This document shows positions 9,934 through 19,020 of a stretch of 64,000 nucleotides of DNA, piece by piece. The stretch is taken from the NCBI GenBank assembly GCA_963575745.1, contig CAUYUJ010005647.1, positions 368,932 to 432,931 on the forward strand. The letters run 5' to 3'. Made by a program: the position numbers and the translations under genes. The stretch is from Prorocentrum cordatum (taxonomy: Eukaryota > Sar > Dinophyceae > Prorocentrales > Prorocentraceae). Below the pieces are notes generated by a model. The model was not told the origin of the DNA, ran no database searches, and saw only the letters and a list, made by a program, of their open reading frames with translations. The stretch's first letter is position 1. Each line of letters opens with the position of its first letter.

Positions 9934-9936
<3 letters not shown>
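9915..9936 (-). other. Full-length 22-nt dinoflagellate spliced leader (DinoSL)
   Basis: The minus strand from 9936 to 9915 matches the DinoSL over all 22 nt (begins TCCGTAGCC, ends GGCTCAAG). It forms the exact 5' end of LINE1 and abuts (CAT)n. It is not an SL RNA gene: no donor GT or SL-RNA intron follows, only a second, truncated SL and then the LINE 5' sequence. Confidence 0.93.
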
Positions 9937-9973
<37 letters not shown>

Positions 9974-10185
9974 CATGATCATGATCATGATCATGATGGT
10001 CGTGTTGATGAATGGTGAGGTGTTGGGTGGAGGCGGCGATGATGTTGACGATGGTCATGAAGAGGAGGTGGAGGAGGGTGATGCTGATGATGACTATGAT
10101 GACAATGGTGATGAGCAGGAGGGGGGAGGTAATCTCGAACAGGAGGAGGATGGGCAGAAGGAGGAGGGGGTCGAGTAACAGGAGG
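9937..10185. repeat. (ATG)n and (GATCAT)n microsatellite grading into GA-rich low complexity
   Basis: ATG triplets at 9937-9972, then GATCAT units to about 9995, then ATG/GGA-rich sequence to about 10185. It flanks the 5' end of LINE1 with the same triplet found beyond its 3' end. Confidence 0.85.
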
Positions 10186-10640
10186 TGGGCGAGGAGGCGC
10201 AGGTTCGAAGGCCACCCGCATGATTGCGTAATCGTTTTTCCTTGTACGCTCACCCTGTCTGCCATGTCCTACTGTTGCTCTTACTCGCACTCTCTCTTTT
10301 ACTCTGTCAATCACTATCCTCCGCGTTATTCATATTATTCGTACCCTTATCTATCTCTTGTCCTCTCGCTCTCAGCCCTCCCGTCATCATTCCTCAAATC
10401 CTTTTCTTTCTCCCTGCCCTTCCCTACACTCTGCTCACCATATCCCCTCACCTCCCCCTTCTACTTCCCTCCCCGTTGTCTTTTTCGATCCCTGCTCATC
10501 CTCCTGCTGATGTCCCGCGATCCGCCGCGGTCCTGTTCCGGTCCTGTTGTGCCTGGTCCTGTTGCGTTTGGCCATGCTGCATTGGCCACGCGTCCGCCAG
10601 CATCCCCTCTCAGGAAGGGGCTGCAGCAAATCCAGACCCA
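10186..10640. other. Pyrimidine-rich non-coding stretch
   Basis: CT-rich from about 10230 to 10510 (many TCTC/CCCT runs), then a short GGTCCTGTT repeat at about 10530-10570. No gene seen. Confidence 0.45.
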
Positions 10641-10800
10641 GCGGCCCGCAGATCAAGGCGACGGGCGGCGACGGGGCGGCTACGGCGGCCACATGGCGGC
10701 CAGAGCGGCCCGCAGGCCCAGTTCCTTCGAAAAGAAGCAAGAACCTTCAAGCGCAAGCAGTGTTTGGGAAATTCTACGTTGTCCTGTAGCGTTTCTGCGA
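10641..10800 (-). repeat. Dispersed repeat, partner of the array at 58590-58870 (inverted)
   Basis: Contains GGCGGCTACGGCGGCCACAT and then GGCCCAGTTCCTT followed by GCGCAAGCAGTGTTTGGGAA. The reverse complement of this arrangement is present at 58590-58870 (CCCCAAGCAGTGCTTGCAC..AAGGAACTGGGCC, then GGCTATGTGGCCGCCGTCGC). Same family in the opposite orientation. Confidence 0.65.
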
Positions 10801-11619
10801 AGCCCCATGGGACAGGGCCCAGAGACCTTACTGAATGCACGGTCGGCCCGAGGTGTAAGATCGAGGTCGGCTCGGGGAGGGTACCTTTTTGTTTTTCGTG
10901 TTTGTTGCATGTTCTTGTGCATTCTGGGGGAGGGTGCACTCGAATGTTCTTCAGTTTGGCCGGCGCAGGGTCTCATCATCTTGAAGGAGATGTTTCTGTC
11001 ATGGGTCCGACCGTACGCGCGATTCCCCCCTCCTCCTCCCGAAAAAGACATGTCCCGAGATCGACGCGGCGCGCGTCGAGCCGGCCTGGGGGTCGGAGCG
11101 CGCCAGCCGCTCAGCGGCGTTCGTCGGCCGGGAGGTGGGGGGGGCAGCGTATGGGGGCGGGGGAGGGAGGGGAGGGGGCGGGGGGAGGGGGCGGGGGACC
11201 TTGTCCCCATGGTCTTGCTCTCGTCCTACACCCATCAGACACCTTAAGAAACGCAGCAGTGTTCATGGACTCCAGGTTTCGTTCAACAGAATCGGGTGTC
11301 CTTGTATATCTGGACCTGGACTACTGTCTCAGAAAACGCTTGGAGTGGAGCCAATGTTCTTAGCGTTGTATTTCCTCAACTTTGATCGGGGGTGTAGACG
11401 AACAAACCGTGTGCCAGGAAGAGGAGCAGGTGGAGCCCTGACGTCTGGGCGCCGAGACCCGAGCACGACCAGTGCTTCCGGCCCGCTTTTGTTTGGGCCC
11501 CAGGGCCCTCACGCGGATCGGTCCGGCTCTCGGAAGTTCCCGCACAGCATTGGGGTCAAACGTTCCCGTCGGACCTCGGGGAAGGAGAGGGAGACCGCGG
11601 AGAGAACGGCAGAGATCGA
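10801..11619. other. No gene recognised; G-rich tract inside
   Basis: Mostly unique-looking GC-rich sequence with a GGGGGAGG tract at about 11130-11200. Open frames are short and without recognisable motifs. Confidence 0.4.
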
Positions 11620-11815
11620 AGAAGAAATATCGCCATAAACATAAACCTTTGGCGCTCCGCGCGAGTTTCTTGGATCTGCGCTGAGCCCCCCCAGCGGCGC
11701 CTCCGGCGCCGCCCCAAGCGCGCTCCGCGCGCCAGGGAGGGGGGTCCAGCGCAGATCCAAGAAATCCGCGCGGAGCGCCAAAAGTTAATGTTTATGGCGT
11801 TGTTTCTGTCTAAGA
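11620..11815. mobile_element. Foldback hairpin element, copy 1
   Basis: Left arm CGCCATAAACATAAACC..TGGCGCTCCGCGCG..TTTCTTGGATCTGCGCTG is repeated in reverse complement on the right (CAGCGCAGATCCAAGAAA..CGCGCGGAGCGCCA..TGTTTATGGCG). The centre holds two further small palindromes (GGCGCCTCCGGCGCC and GCGCGCTCCGCGCGC). Related copies lie near 15.8, 28.0, 35.6 and 37.0 kb. No coding capacity: a MITE-like or foldback non-autonomous element. Confidence 0.8.
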
Positions 11816-11845
11816 GAGGGAGAGAGAGAGAGAGAGAGACAAAAA
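11816..11845. repeat. (GA)n microsatellite
   Basis: GAGAGA run directly beside the hairpin element, followed by A-rich AAAGAAAG to about 11880. Confidence 0.85.
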
Positions 11846-11879
11846 AAAAGAAAGAAAGACAGAAAGAAACAAACAGAGT

Positions 11880-12777
11880 TAAAAGGTGATCCATGACCTT
11901 GTACCAGGATTATTATTGAAACTGGGACCCGCCCTGCGCTGTGCCGCCCTCTGCCGTCTGCCATAGTCCTGCTTCCGCCTGGGTAGCATCGGCAGGGTTC
12001 GAATGAGATCTCGGGAGAGGGGCAGTGGGTCTGGTGATCATGCTTCGAGCTCCAGCCAAGCCTTGCACCCACCGTCATAGGATTTCTCCGTGCATATGAG
12101 GTTGAGTTACGCAGTGCTACTCAGACAAAAGCGTCAGACGGCCTTTCCGTTGACCTGAAGAGACTCGAGTGAGGAGGGCAGGATGGAGGAGGCAGGAGGG
12201 AGGAAGGACGAGGAAGGACGGAGTTCTGGGATTGCAAAGTTGTTGACGCCGATGGACTCTCAGCGGAGTGCGGCGCTTCAGCTAGCAGAGCTTCAGTAAG
12301 AAACTAAATAGTTCTGCACGGGCACCAAATGGCAAGTACAGTGACAGTACGGGCCAGGGAGAGTGCGCACAACGAGACAGCAAGACAGCAGCAAATACGG
12401 TCCTGGTGTGAAACTGGCGAAGTACCCCTGACAGCAGCAAAGAGTGTGAACCGCACTCGTGTGAGAGGGAGGGGGGAGGGAAGAGGGAGGAGGCGGCAGG
12501 GAGAAGGCAAGAAGTCGTCGAACTTGGTGCTGCCCTGCTCGAGCGGCTCCGCAAGGCTGAACGCGAGAAGCTCCGCGGCGGCGTCACCTGCCGCCCTCGC
12601 CGTCGGCTGTCTGCCTCATCCCCGGCGTCGTATGGGGGCGCTCACCTCTCCAGCGTTTGGTCGGGCATGTCCTCCTACGGGCGGATTTTGAACGAAAAAC
12701 ACAGGAGAAAAAAAAACACCTGGCGAAGGACACAGCCATATGCAGTTGTGAGTACCGTCGTTGTGAGTATCGCAATC
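11880..12777. other. About 0.9 kb without recognised genes
   Basis: Unique-looking sequence with a GGGAGG-rich patch at 12460-12510. GGGTTCGAATGA at about 11997 resembles a tRNA B box, but no cloverleaf can be folded around it. Confidence 0.35.
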
Positions 12778-14165
12778 GGTGGAGATCCCTATGGGACCAC
12801 GAAAGGCTGTCCTGGGCGGGGGAGACGCATGTGAGTGCAGCCACTGGGGCCTTCGGTGGAGCTCCCTATAGTGGCCACGAAACGCTTTCCTGGGCGGGCG
12901 GAAGCGCATGCGAACTGCGCCACTGGGGCTTTCGGTTGAGCTCCCTGTGGGGCCACGAAACGCTGTCCTGGATGGGGGAGACGCATGCGAGTGCAGCTGA
13001 GGCGTTCAGTGGAGCTCCATATGGGGCCACGAAACGCTGTCCTGGGTGGGGGAAACGCATCCGAATTGCGCCACGGGGGCTTCGGTGGAGCTCCATATGG
13101 GGTCACGAAACGCTGTCCTGGGTGGGGGAAACGCATGCGAGAGCAGCCACTGGGGCCTTCGGTGAAGCTCCCTATGGGGCCACGAAACCTTGTCCTCGGC
13201 GAGGGAGACGCATGCGAGAGCAGCCATTGGCGCCGTCGGTGGAGCTCCGTGTGGGGCCACGAAACGCTGTCCTGGGCGGGGGAGACGCATGCGAGAGCAG
13301 CCACTGGGGCCTTCGGTGGAACTCCCTATGGGACCGCGAAACGCTGTCCTAGGCCGGGAAGACGCATGCGTGAGCAGCCACTTGGGCTTTCGACCACGAA
13401 ACAGTGTCCTAGGTGGGGGAGACGCATGCGAGAGCAGCCACACGGGCCTTCGGTTGGGCTTCCTATGGGCCCACGAAGCGCTGTCCTGGGTGAGGGAGAC
13501 GCATGCGAGAGCAGCCACTGGCGCCTTCGGTGGAACTCGCTGTCCTGGGCGGGGGAGACGCATGCGAGAGCAGCCACTGGCGCCTTCGGTGGAGCCCCGT
13601 GTGGGGCCACGAAACGCTGTCCTGGGCGGGGCAGACGCATGCGAGAGCAGCCACTGGCGCCGTCGGTGGAGCTCCTTATGGGGCCACGAAACGCTGTCCT
13701 GGGTGGGGGAGACGCATGCGAGAGCAGCCACTGGCGCCTCGTGTGGAGCTCCCTATGGGGCCACGAAACGCTGTCCTGGGAGGGGGAGACGCATGCGAGA
13801 GCAGCCACTGGCGCCGTCGGTGGAGCCCCCTATGGGGCCACGAAACGCTGTCCTGGGTGGGGGAGACCCATGCGAGAGCAGCCACTGGCGCCGTCGGTGG
13901 AGCTCCCTATGGGGCCACGAAACCTTGTCCTGGGTGGGGGAGACGCATGCGAGAGCAGCCACTGGCGCATTCGGTGGAACTCCCTATGAGGCCACGAAAC
14001 GCCGTCCTGGATGGGGGAGACGCATGCGAGAGCAGCCACTGGCGCCTTCGGTGGAGCTCCCTATGGGGCTACGAAGCCCTGTCCTGGGCGTGGGAGACGC
14101 ATGCGAGAGCAGCAAATTGGGCCTACGGTGGAGCCCCCTTATGGGGCCCCGAAACGCGTGAGGGG
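12778..14165 (+). repeat. Satellite A: 77-bp tandem array, about 18 units
   Basis: The unit is the shared half-module GTGGAGCTCCCTATGGGGCC-ACGAA plus a specific half ACGCTGTCCTGGGTGGGGGA-GACGCATGCGAGAGCAGCCA. Period 77 bp in the regular middle part (for example 13676, 13753, 13830). Because 77 is not a multiple of three, long open frames on both strands are artefacts. Confidence 0.95.
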
Positions 14166-14387
14166 TGTGCCGATGGAGGGGGGAGGGGGAGGGAGGACGG
14201 GGAGGAGGAGGGGGAGGAGGAGGAGGAGGAGGAGGAGGAGGAGGAACGCGGGGCACCGTCTCTTCAAAACGAGGACCCAACACCACAGGATGGTTGCAGA
14301 AAAAACAAAACATAGTCAAACTTATCCAGGCGAACGACCCAACCATACGCAAGTGTGAAAACCGCAGGGCAGGTGGGACGAAGCAAG
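14166..14387 (+). repeat. (GGA)n and conserved tail module following satellite A
   Basis: (GGA)n at about 14200-14245, then GGGGCACCGTCT..TTCAAAACGAGGACCCAACA..CACAGGATG. The same (GGA)n plus tail occurs after satellite B at 15580-15690, so both arrays end in the same 3' module. Confidence 0.8.
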
Positions 14388-15580
14388 GGGAATTCCTCAT
14401 GGGGCCACGAACCGTGTGAGGGGTGCACCAAACTGGCGCGGGGCCGCCATGCGAACCCTGCCACTGGGGCCTTCGGTGGAGCCCCCTATGGGGCCACGAA
14501 CCGCGTGAGGGGTGCGCCAAAATGGTGCGGGGCCGCCATGCGAACCCTGCCTTTGGGGCCTTTGGTGGAGCTCCCTGTGGGGCCACGAACCGTGTGAGGG
14601 GTGTACCAAACTGGCGCGGGGCCGCCCCTGCCACTGGGGCGTTCGGTGGAACCCCCTATGGGGCCACGAGCCATGTGAGGGGTGCACCAAACTGGCGCGG
14701 GGCCGCCATGCGAACCCTGCCTCTGGGGCCTTCGGTGGAGCCCCCTATGGGCCCACAAACCGTGCGAGGGGTGCGCCAAAAAGGCGCGGGGCCGCCATGC
14801 GAACCCTGCCACTGGGGCCTTCGGTGGAGCTCCCTATGGGGCCACGAACCGTGTGAGGGGTGCACCAAACTTGCGCGGGGCCGCCATGCGAACCCTGCCA
14901 CTGGGGCCTTCGGTGGAGCTCTTTATGGGGCCACGATCCGTGTAAGGGGTGCGCCAAAATGGTGCGGGGCCGCCATGCGAACCCTGCCAGTGGGGCCTTC
15001 GGTGGAACTCCCTATGGGGCCACGAACCATGTGAGGGGTGCACCAAACTGGCGCGGGGCCGCCATGCGAACCCTGTCTCTGGGGCCTTCGGTGGAGCCCC
15101 CTTATGGGGCCAAGAACCGTGCGAGGGGTGCGCCAAAATGGCGCGGGGCCGCCATGCGAACCCTGCCACTGGGGCCTTTCGGGGGAGCTCCCTGTGGGGC
15201 CACGAACCGTGTGAGGGGTGCACCAAACTTGCGCGGGGCCGCCATGCGAACCCTGCCTCTGGGGCCTTCGGTGGAGCTCCCTAACGGGCCACGAACCGTG
15301 AGGTGTGCGCCAAAATGGCGCGGGGACGCCATGCGAACCCTGCCACTGGGGCGTTCGGTGGAGCCCCCTATGGGGCCACGAACCGTGTGAGGGGTGCGCC
15401 AAAATGGTGCGGGGCCGCCATGCGAACCCTGCCACCGGGGCCTTCTGGTGGAGCTCCCTATGAGGCTACGAACCGTGTGAGGGGAGCGCCAAAACGCGGG
15501 GCCGCCATGCGAACCCTGCCACTGGGGCCTTCGGTGGAGCTCCCTATGGGGCCACGAAACGCTGTACTGGGTGGGTGAAA
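14388..15580 (+). repeat. Satellite B: 88-89-bp tandem array, about 13 units
   Basis: Unit: the half-module shared with satellite A (CTTCGGTGGAGCTCCCTATG..GGGCCACGAA) plus a different half, CCGTGTGAGGGGTGCACCAA-ACTGGCGCGGGGCCGCCATG-CGAACCCTG. Spacing 89 between units at 14860 and 14949. The last unit (15540-15575) switches back to the satellite A half (ACGCTGTACTGGGTGGG). Confidence 0.95.
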
Positions 15581-15733
15581 CGCAGGGAGGAGGGAGGAGG
15601 GGGAGGAGGAGGGGGCAGCGGGAGGAGACACGGGGCACCGTCTGTTCAAAACGAGGACCCAACACCACAGGATGATTAAAAACAAAACAGAATCAAAACA
15701 AGAAATAGTAAAAAAAAAAAAAAAAAAAAAAAA
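15581..15733 (+). repeat. (GGA)n, tail module copy 2 and A-tract
   Basis: GGAGG-rich to 15625, then CACCGTCTGTTCAAAACGAG-GACCCAACACCACAGGATG, matching 14256-14295, then A-rich sequence ending in about 25 A (15709-15733). The A-tract abuts hairpin copy 2 and could mark a retroposed 3' end. Confidence 0.75.
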
Positions 15734-15844
15734 CGCGCTGGACACCCCTGGCGGCGCCTCCGGAGCCGCCCCTGGCACGCTCCGCGTGCCAGGGAGGGCG
15801 GATCTCAAAGTTTTTATGTTTAATGTCATTGCTTATTCCCCTGA
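15734..15844. mobile_element. Foldback hairpin element, copy 2 (left arm missing)
   Basis: Keeps the palindromic core CCTGGCGGCGCCTCCGGAGC..GGCACGCTCCGCGTGCCAGG and the right arm CTCAAAGTTTTTATGTTTAA ending TTCCCCTGA like copy 3. The left arm is replaced by a poly(A) tract. Confidence 0.7.
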
Positions 15845-15969
15845 GCACGCGCCAGCGCTCGCTGCCTGGCCGCCGCCTCCGCTGACGCCACGCTGAACGT
15901 CGCATCGGCCAGCAGTTGGGCCCTGACCCGAGGGGCCCCAGGCATGCGATGTCTTGGTGTTTCCATGCA

Positions 15970-16110
15970 CGGGGGTCCCCAGAGGTCTTTACCCGAACCC
16001 CAGGGCCAGTTTTTCGTCCCAGGTGGTTTTGTTCACGGTCCTGGGGCCCCGCGAGGGCCCCCAGGGGCCGCAAACGGCCAAACATGTCCCGTCGTGTGTT
16101 GTTCGACGCG
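15970..16110 (+). repeat. Dispersed AGAGGTCT module, copy 1
   Basis: CCCCAGAGGTCTTTACCC..CAGTTTTTCGTCC..GGTTTTGTTCACGGTCCTGGGGCC..TCCCGTCGTGTGTTGTTC. The same order of motifs occurs at 27515, 47875 and 50020. No coding signal. Confidence 0.6.
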
Positions 16111-16521
16111 AGCATGTCTGGGTCCCGACTCCCGGGCGGGGAGATCCAGAGCCCCCTCGGCCACTGCGCTGGCACCCTTCAGGGCATCAGCGCTGCACCC
16201 CAGCCGCGCGCTCGAAGAGCGCGATGCGCGGGGGGGCCCCTCCGGCCGCGAGGCCTTGCGACGGCCACCCCGCTAATTACCGCCCACCGCTGAGCTCCTC
16301 CCCCAGGGAGACCCACATAGACTGTTGAGGACCAGGAGGAGCAGCACCTTGAGATCCCGGCGTTGCAATTTTTCCACTGGGCGTGTGCGCCCGGTCTCGG
16401 GCGCCGGGACCCTCACAGATCGGCTTCGCTCGGAAGGTGCCGCTGAAAGTTGGGTTCCAGGGTTCCGGTCCAGCCGGTCGTGATCTCTCACGATGTTGCA
16501 TGTGTTCGCGTCTTCGAATCT
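16111..16521. other. No gene recognised
   Basis: Unique-looking GC-rich sequence. GGGACCCTCACAGATCG at about 16410 recurs at 21757, marking another small dispersed repeat. Confidence 0.35.
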
Positions 16522-16600
16522 CAGGGGAGGGAGGAGGAGGAGGAGGAGGAGGAGGAGGAGGAGGAGGAGGAGGAAGAGGAGGAGGAGGAGGAGGAGGAGG
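16522..16600. repeat. (GGA)n microsatellite
   Basis: About 75 bp of GGA triplets with one GAA variant, directly 5' of composite element copy 1. Confidence 0.9.
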
Positions 16601-16601
16601 A

Positions 16602-17297
16602 CCAGCGCTTCAACCCAAGATTCATCAACAGTATTGCAATCAACCCTCCCAAAAAGTTCTCTCGTCATAGGCTCATATACGGGTTTATCTACACAGGGAA
16701 ACGCCCCGTTCGAAGACAACCGTTTGAAGGACTCCAAAGCCGAGAGTCAATTTGACTGTTGCGCCCTGGCATTCCTACATCGTGCCAAAACAGCATTTCT
16801 GGGGCGCTAATAACCATGATAATCCTTAGGTTCCTGCAAACTCGTAGGACGAATGCGCGCGGCGCTGAGGCGAGAGCCTCATGTTGAAAGGGAATCGCCT
16901 TCCATCCGTGAAACCCTTTCAAGCTTCTAAGACGAATGCGCGCGGCGCGAAGGCGAGAGCCGCATGTATAGAACTAGCCATCCTCCATCCGTGCAGCGCT
17001 TGCAAACTCTTAAGACGAATGCGCGCGGCGTCATGGCGAAAACCACAGTTTGAAAAGGAACCGCCCTCCATCCGCGAAACGCTTCCTAACGTTTAACACG
17101 AATGCGCGCGGCGCTCAGGCGACAGCCACATTTTGAGAACGGACCGCCCTCCACCCGTTAGGTTCTTGAACATGTCAAGTCTCACTTTCATTAATTGTGA
17201 TGAGTTCTCAGGCGAAACGCCTCGCCCGCCGTTTCGACCGCCCTCGGGGTGCGACAGGGAGGAGATATTCATAAGTTTGTAAGAAACAGGAAGTGCG
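16602..17297 (+). mobile_element. Composite element with 83-bp internal repeats, copy 1
   Basis: Begins CCAGCG right after (GGA)n, includes GACAACCGTTTGAAG and TGTTGCGCCCTGGCATTC, then several repeats of the type ACGAATGCGCGCGGCG..GGCGAGAGCC..AACCGCCCTCCATCC, and ends with the block CTCAGGCGAAACGCC..CCTCGGGGTGCGACAGGGAG. Three more copies occur (22.8, 36.2, 37.6 kb). No protein domain is seen, so it would be non-autonomous. Confidence 0.75.
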
Positions 17298-17409
17298 CGG
17301 CATCTCGGCAACCCCAGTGGCCGAAGGCCGCAGAGATATACTTACACCGTACACAGCCCAACGCGAGAGTGACGATATATCTTGAACTGCGTCTAGCTTA
17401 CCAACGCCG

Positions 17410-17985
17410 TTGACCACGTCTTCCTTTCAGAAGGGCATCGCCAAGGACATGATCTATTGGATGAACGTGCTGCTACAGCACAACGGCGGAAAGAGCCCAG
17501 CCCCTTCAGGAGAACTAACTGACCAAAAACCGGATCACCGTGACCCATCATCGGGCCCCCCGCTAAGCACCAGCCACCAGGGCCCCGCGACAGGACCCGA
17601 GGGTCACGACAACAGCCAACCGACGCAAAGCCAAGAAGGCAGCCACCAGCATGGAGCCACTACTAAGCCAGCCACCCACAACAGTACAGACATTCCGCTG
17701 GCCGCAGATGTTCACGCTACGATTCGCCGCCACGATCGACAGCAGGTTCTGCAATCAGCACATGCAGCAGCTCCTACTGGCTCAGCACACGTTCGCGACA
17801 TCCCCGCTGCAGGGCACGCCACCATTACGACCACCAACAACGAAGGCCATGACAACCGACTAAACTACGCTCAGCGGCGAGGTCTATCGATTTGACGCGA
17901 TATACGCAGTACCGCGCCTGGACACGATGGCCATCAAAGACCAGGACAAGGATGAGCACTCCCCTGGCCACGACAGCATGTATTA
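17410..17985 (+). pseudogene. Decayed coding-like remnant, unrecognised protein
   Basis: A frame starting at ATG 17651 has non-repetitive amino-acid use (RWPQMFTLRFAATIDSRF..) and continues past one TAA (17861-17863) as GEVYRFDAIYAVPRLDT to a stop at about 17985. An alternative frame (17410-17895) is open for 161 codons but is Thr/His/Pro-rich. A pyrimidine tract followed by CAG just upstream (about 17425) could be a 3' splice site. It might be a gag-like retroelement fragment; no domain is recognised. Confidence 0.3.
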
Positions 17986-18170
17986 ATTGAATCGCTTCGC
18001 TCATTCCGCCGGCCCGTGATATGGCATCGCTGGTTTTTGTCTGTGTGTTCGTTGCCCATGTTGCGCTCTTGGGGGCGGGTGTCGTTCGGACGCGTTGCGT
18101 GGGGAGTTTTGATGGTGAAGCAGTTCCCTGGGGGTCGTCTCTCGATGGGGCGAAATAGAGTCGTCGTCAA
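17986..18170. other. Short unique stretch
   Basis: No gene or repeat recognised between the decayed coding-like remnant and the CTTGGG array. Confidence 0.3.
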
Positions 18171-18835
18171 GATGCTTCTTTGGGGGGCCTCTTGGGGTCT
18201 GTTGAGAGGCCGTTCGGGGGCGCCTGGGAGACATGTTTGAAGCCTTCTGGGGCTTCTTTTGGGCCTCCTGGGAGTCTCCTGGGGCCTCTTGGCGACATCT
18301 TGGGGCCTCTTGGAGGCCTCTTGGGGCCTCTTTGGGACCTCCTGGGCGCCTTCTGGGACGGAGGGCTCCATTTTTGAGTTCTCGGTATCCCTCCTGAGTC
18401 CCTCTTGGGCCCGTCTTGGGGCCTCTTGGTCCGTCTTGGGCGGCACTTGGGCCGTCTTGAGGGCTCTCTTGGGTCGTTTCGGCGCCGTCTTGGGAGCTTC
18501 GTGGGCCGTCTTGGAGCGGTCTTGGGGGCCTCTTGGGCCGTCTTGGAGCGTCCGGAAGCCGAAAAAGCCAGAACAAAAAAAACAAAAAACCAATGAAAAT
18601 CAACGATTTTGGCCTCTTGGGGCTCTCTTCGGAGGCCTCTTGGAAGGCTCTTGGGGCGTCTTGGAGGCCTCTTGGGCTGTCTTGGGGGCCTTTTGGGCCG
18701 TCTTGGGGTCATCTTCGGCGTCTTCGAGCGCTCTTTGGGCGTCTCGGGGGCCTCTTGGGCAGTCTTGGGGGCCTCTTGGGGCACTCTGAGCGCGCTCTGG
18801 GGAGCCTGAGAGGCCGCACCCAGAAGGAAAACCAT
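18171..18835 (+). repeat. CTTGGG/GGGCC(G/T) short-unit array
   Basis: Irregular units of 9-15 bp such as GGCCTCTTGGGGCC and GCCGTCTTGGG, with one interruption at 18545-18610 (AAAACAAAAAACCAATGAAA). In reverse complement the same words (CCCAAGACGGCCCAAGAGGC) build the 343-bp array at 41.7-43.0 kb. Confidence 0.85.
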
Positions 18836-19020
18836 CTCTGAGTAGACTTGGTGGTCGGGCGGCGGTCGGGCGGCGACCGGGCGTTGGTCGGGGTACTTTT
18901 CGCCGGGGGACCCCCAGGGGCCGCCCCGCGCGCGCGAACTAGAAATACTGTTAATACTGTTAACCAGTTACCGGAGATCTTAGCACGCCCTGGCCCGTTG
19001 GGCCGGCGAATTTCATAAGA
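18836..19020. other. Short GC-rich stretch
   Basis: GGTCGGGCGGCGGTCGGGCG repeats at 18850-18890, otherwise nothing recognised. Confidence 0.3.

Larger units (their letters stand above)
1569..9936 (-). mobile_element. LINE1: near-intact non-LTR retrotransposon carrying a spliced leader at its 5' end
   Basis: Read on the minus strand, the element starts with a full DinoSL plus a truncated second one (9936-9900). It carries ORF1 (nucleic-acid-binding type) and ORF2 (endonuclease, RT, RNase H), then about 0.8 kb of 3' sequence with no poly(A), ending where (ATC)n begins on the minus strand. Both edges abut (ATG)n/(CAT)n DNA. Length is about 8.4 kb. The two-ORF layout with an AP-like endonuclease and an RNase H is typical of L1- or I-like LINEs; clade assignment is not possible by eye. 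The 3' boundary is inferred from the microsatellite junction, so the (ATC)n there could be a self-made 3' tail and not the target. Confidence 0.82.

Noticed and set aside
9900-9936. SL RNA gene
   Set aside because: The leader is followed by a second truncated leader and coding sequence, not by a GT donor and the rest of an SL RNA.
11990-12010. B-box-like GGGTTCGAATGA
   Set aside because: No cloverleaf could be folded around it.
12789-14161. Long overlapping open frames on both strands in satellite A
   Set aside because: They are the 77-bp unit read in rotating frames, repeating the same residues (HARAATG.., MAALACVSP..).
12778-15580. CRISPR array
   Set aside because: Units repeat across their whole length with no unique spacers, and the genome is eukaryotic.
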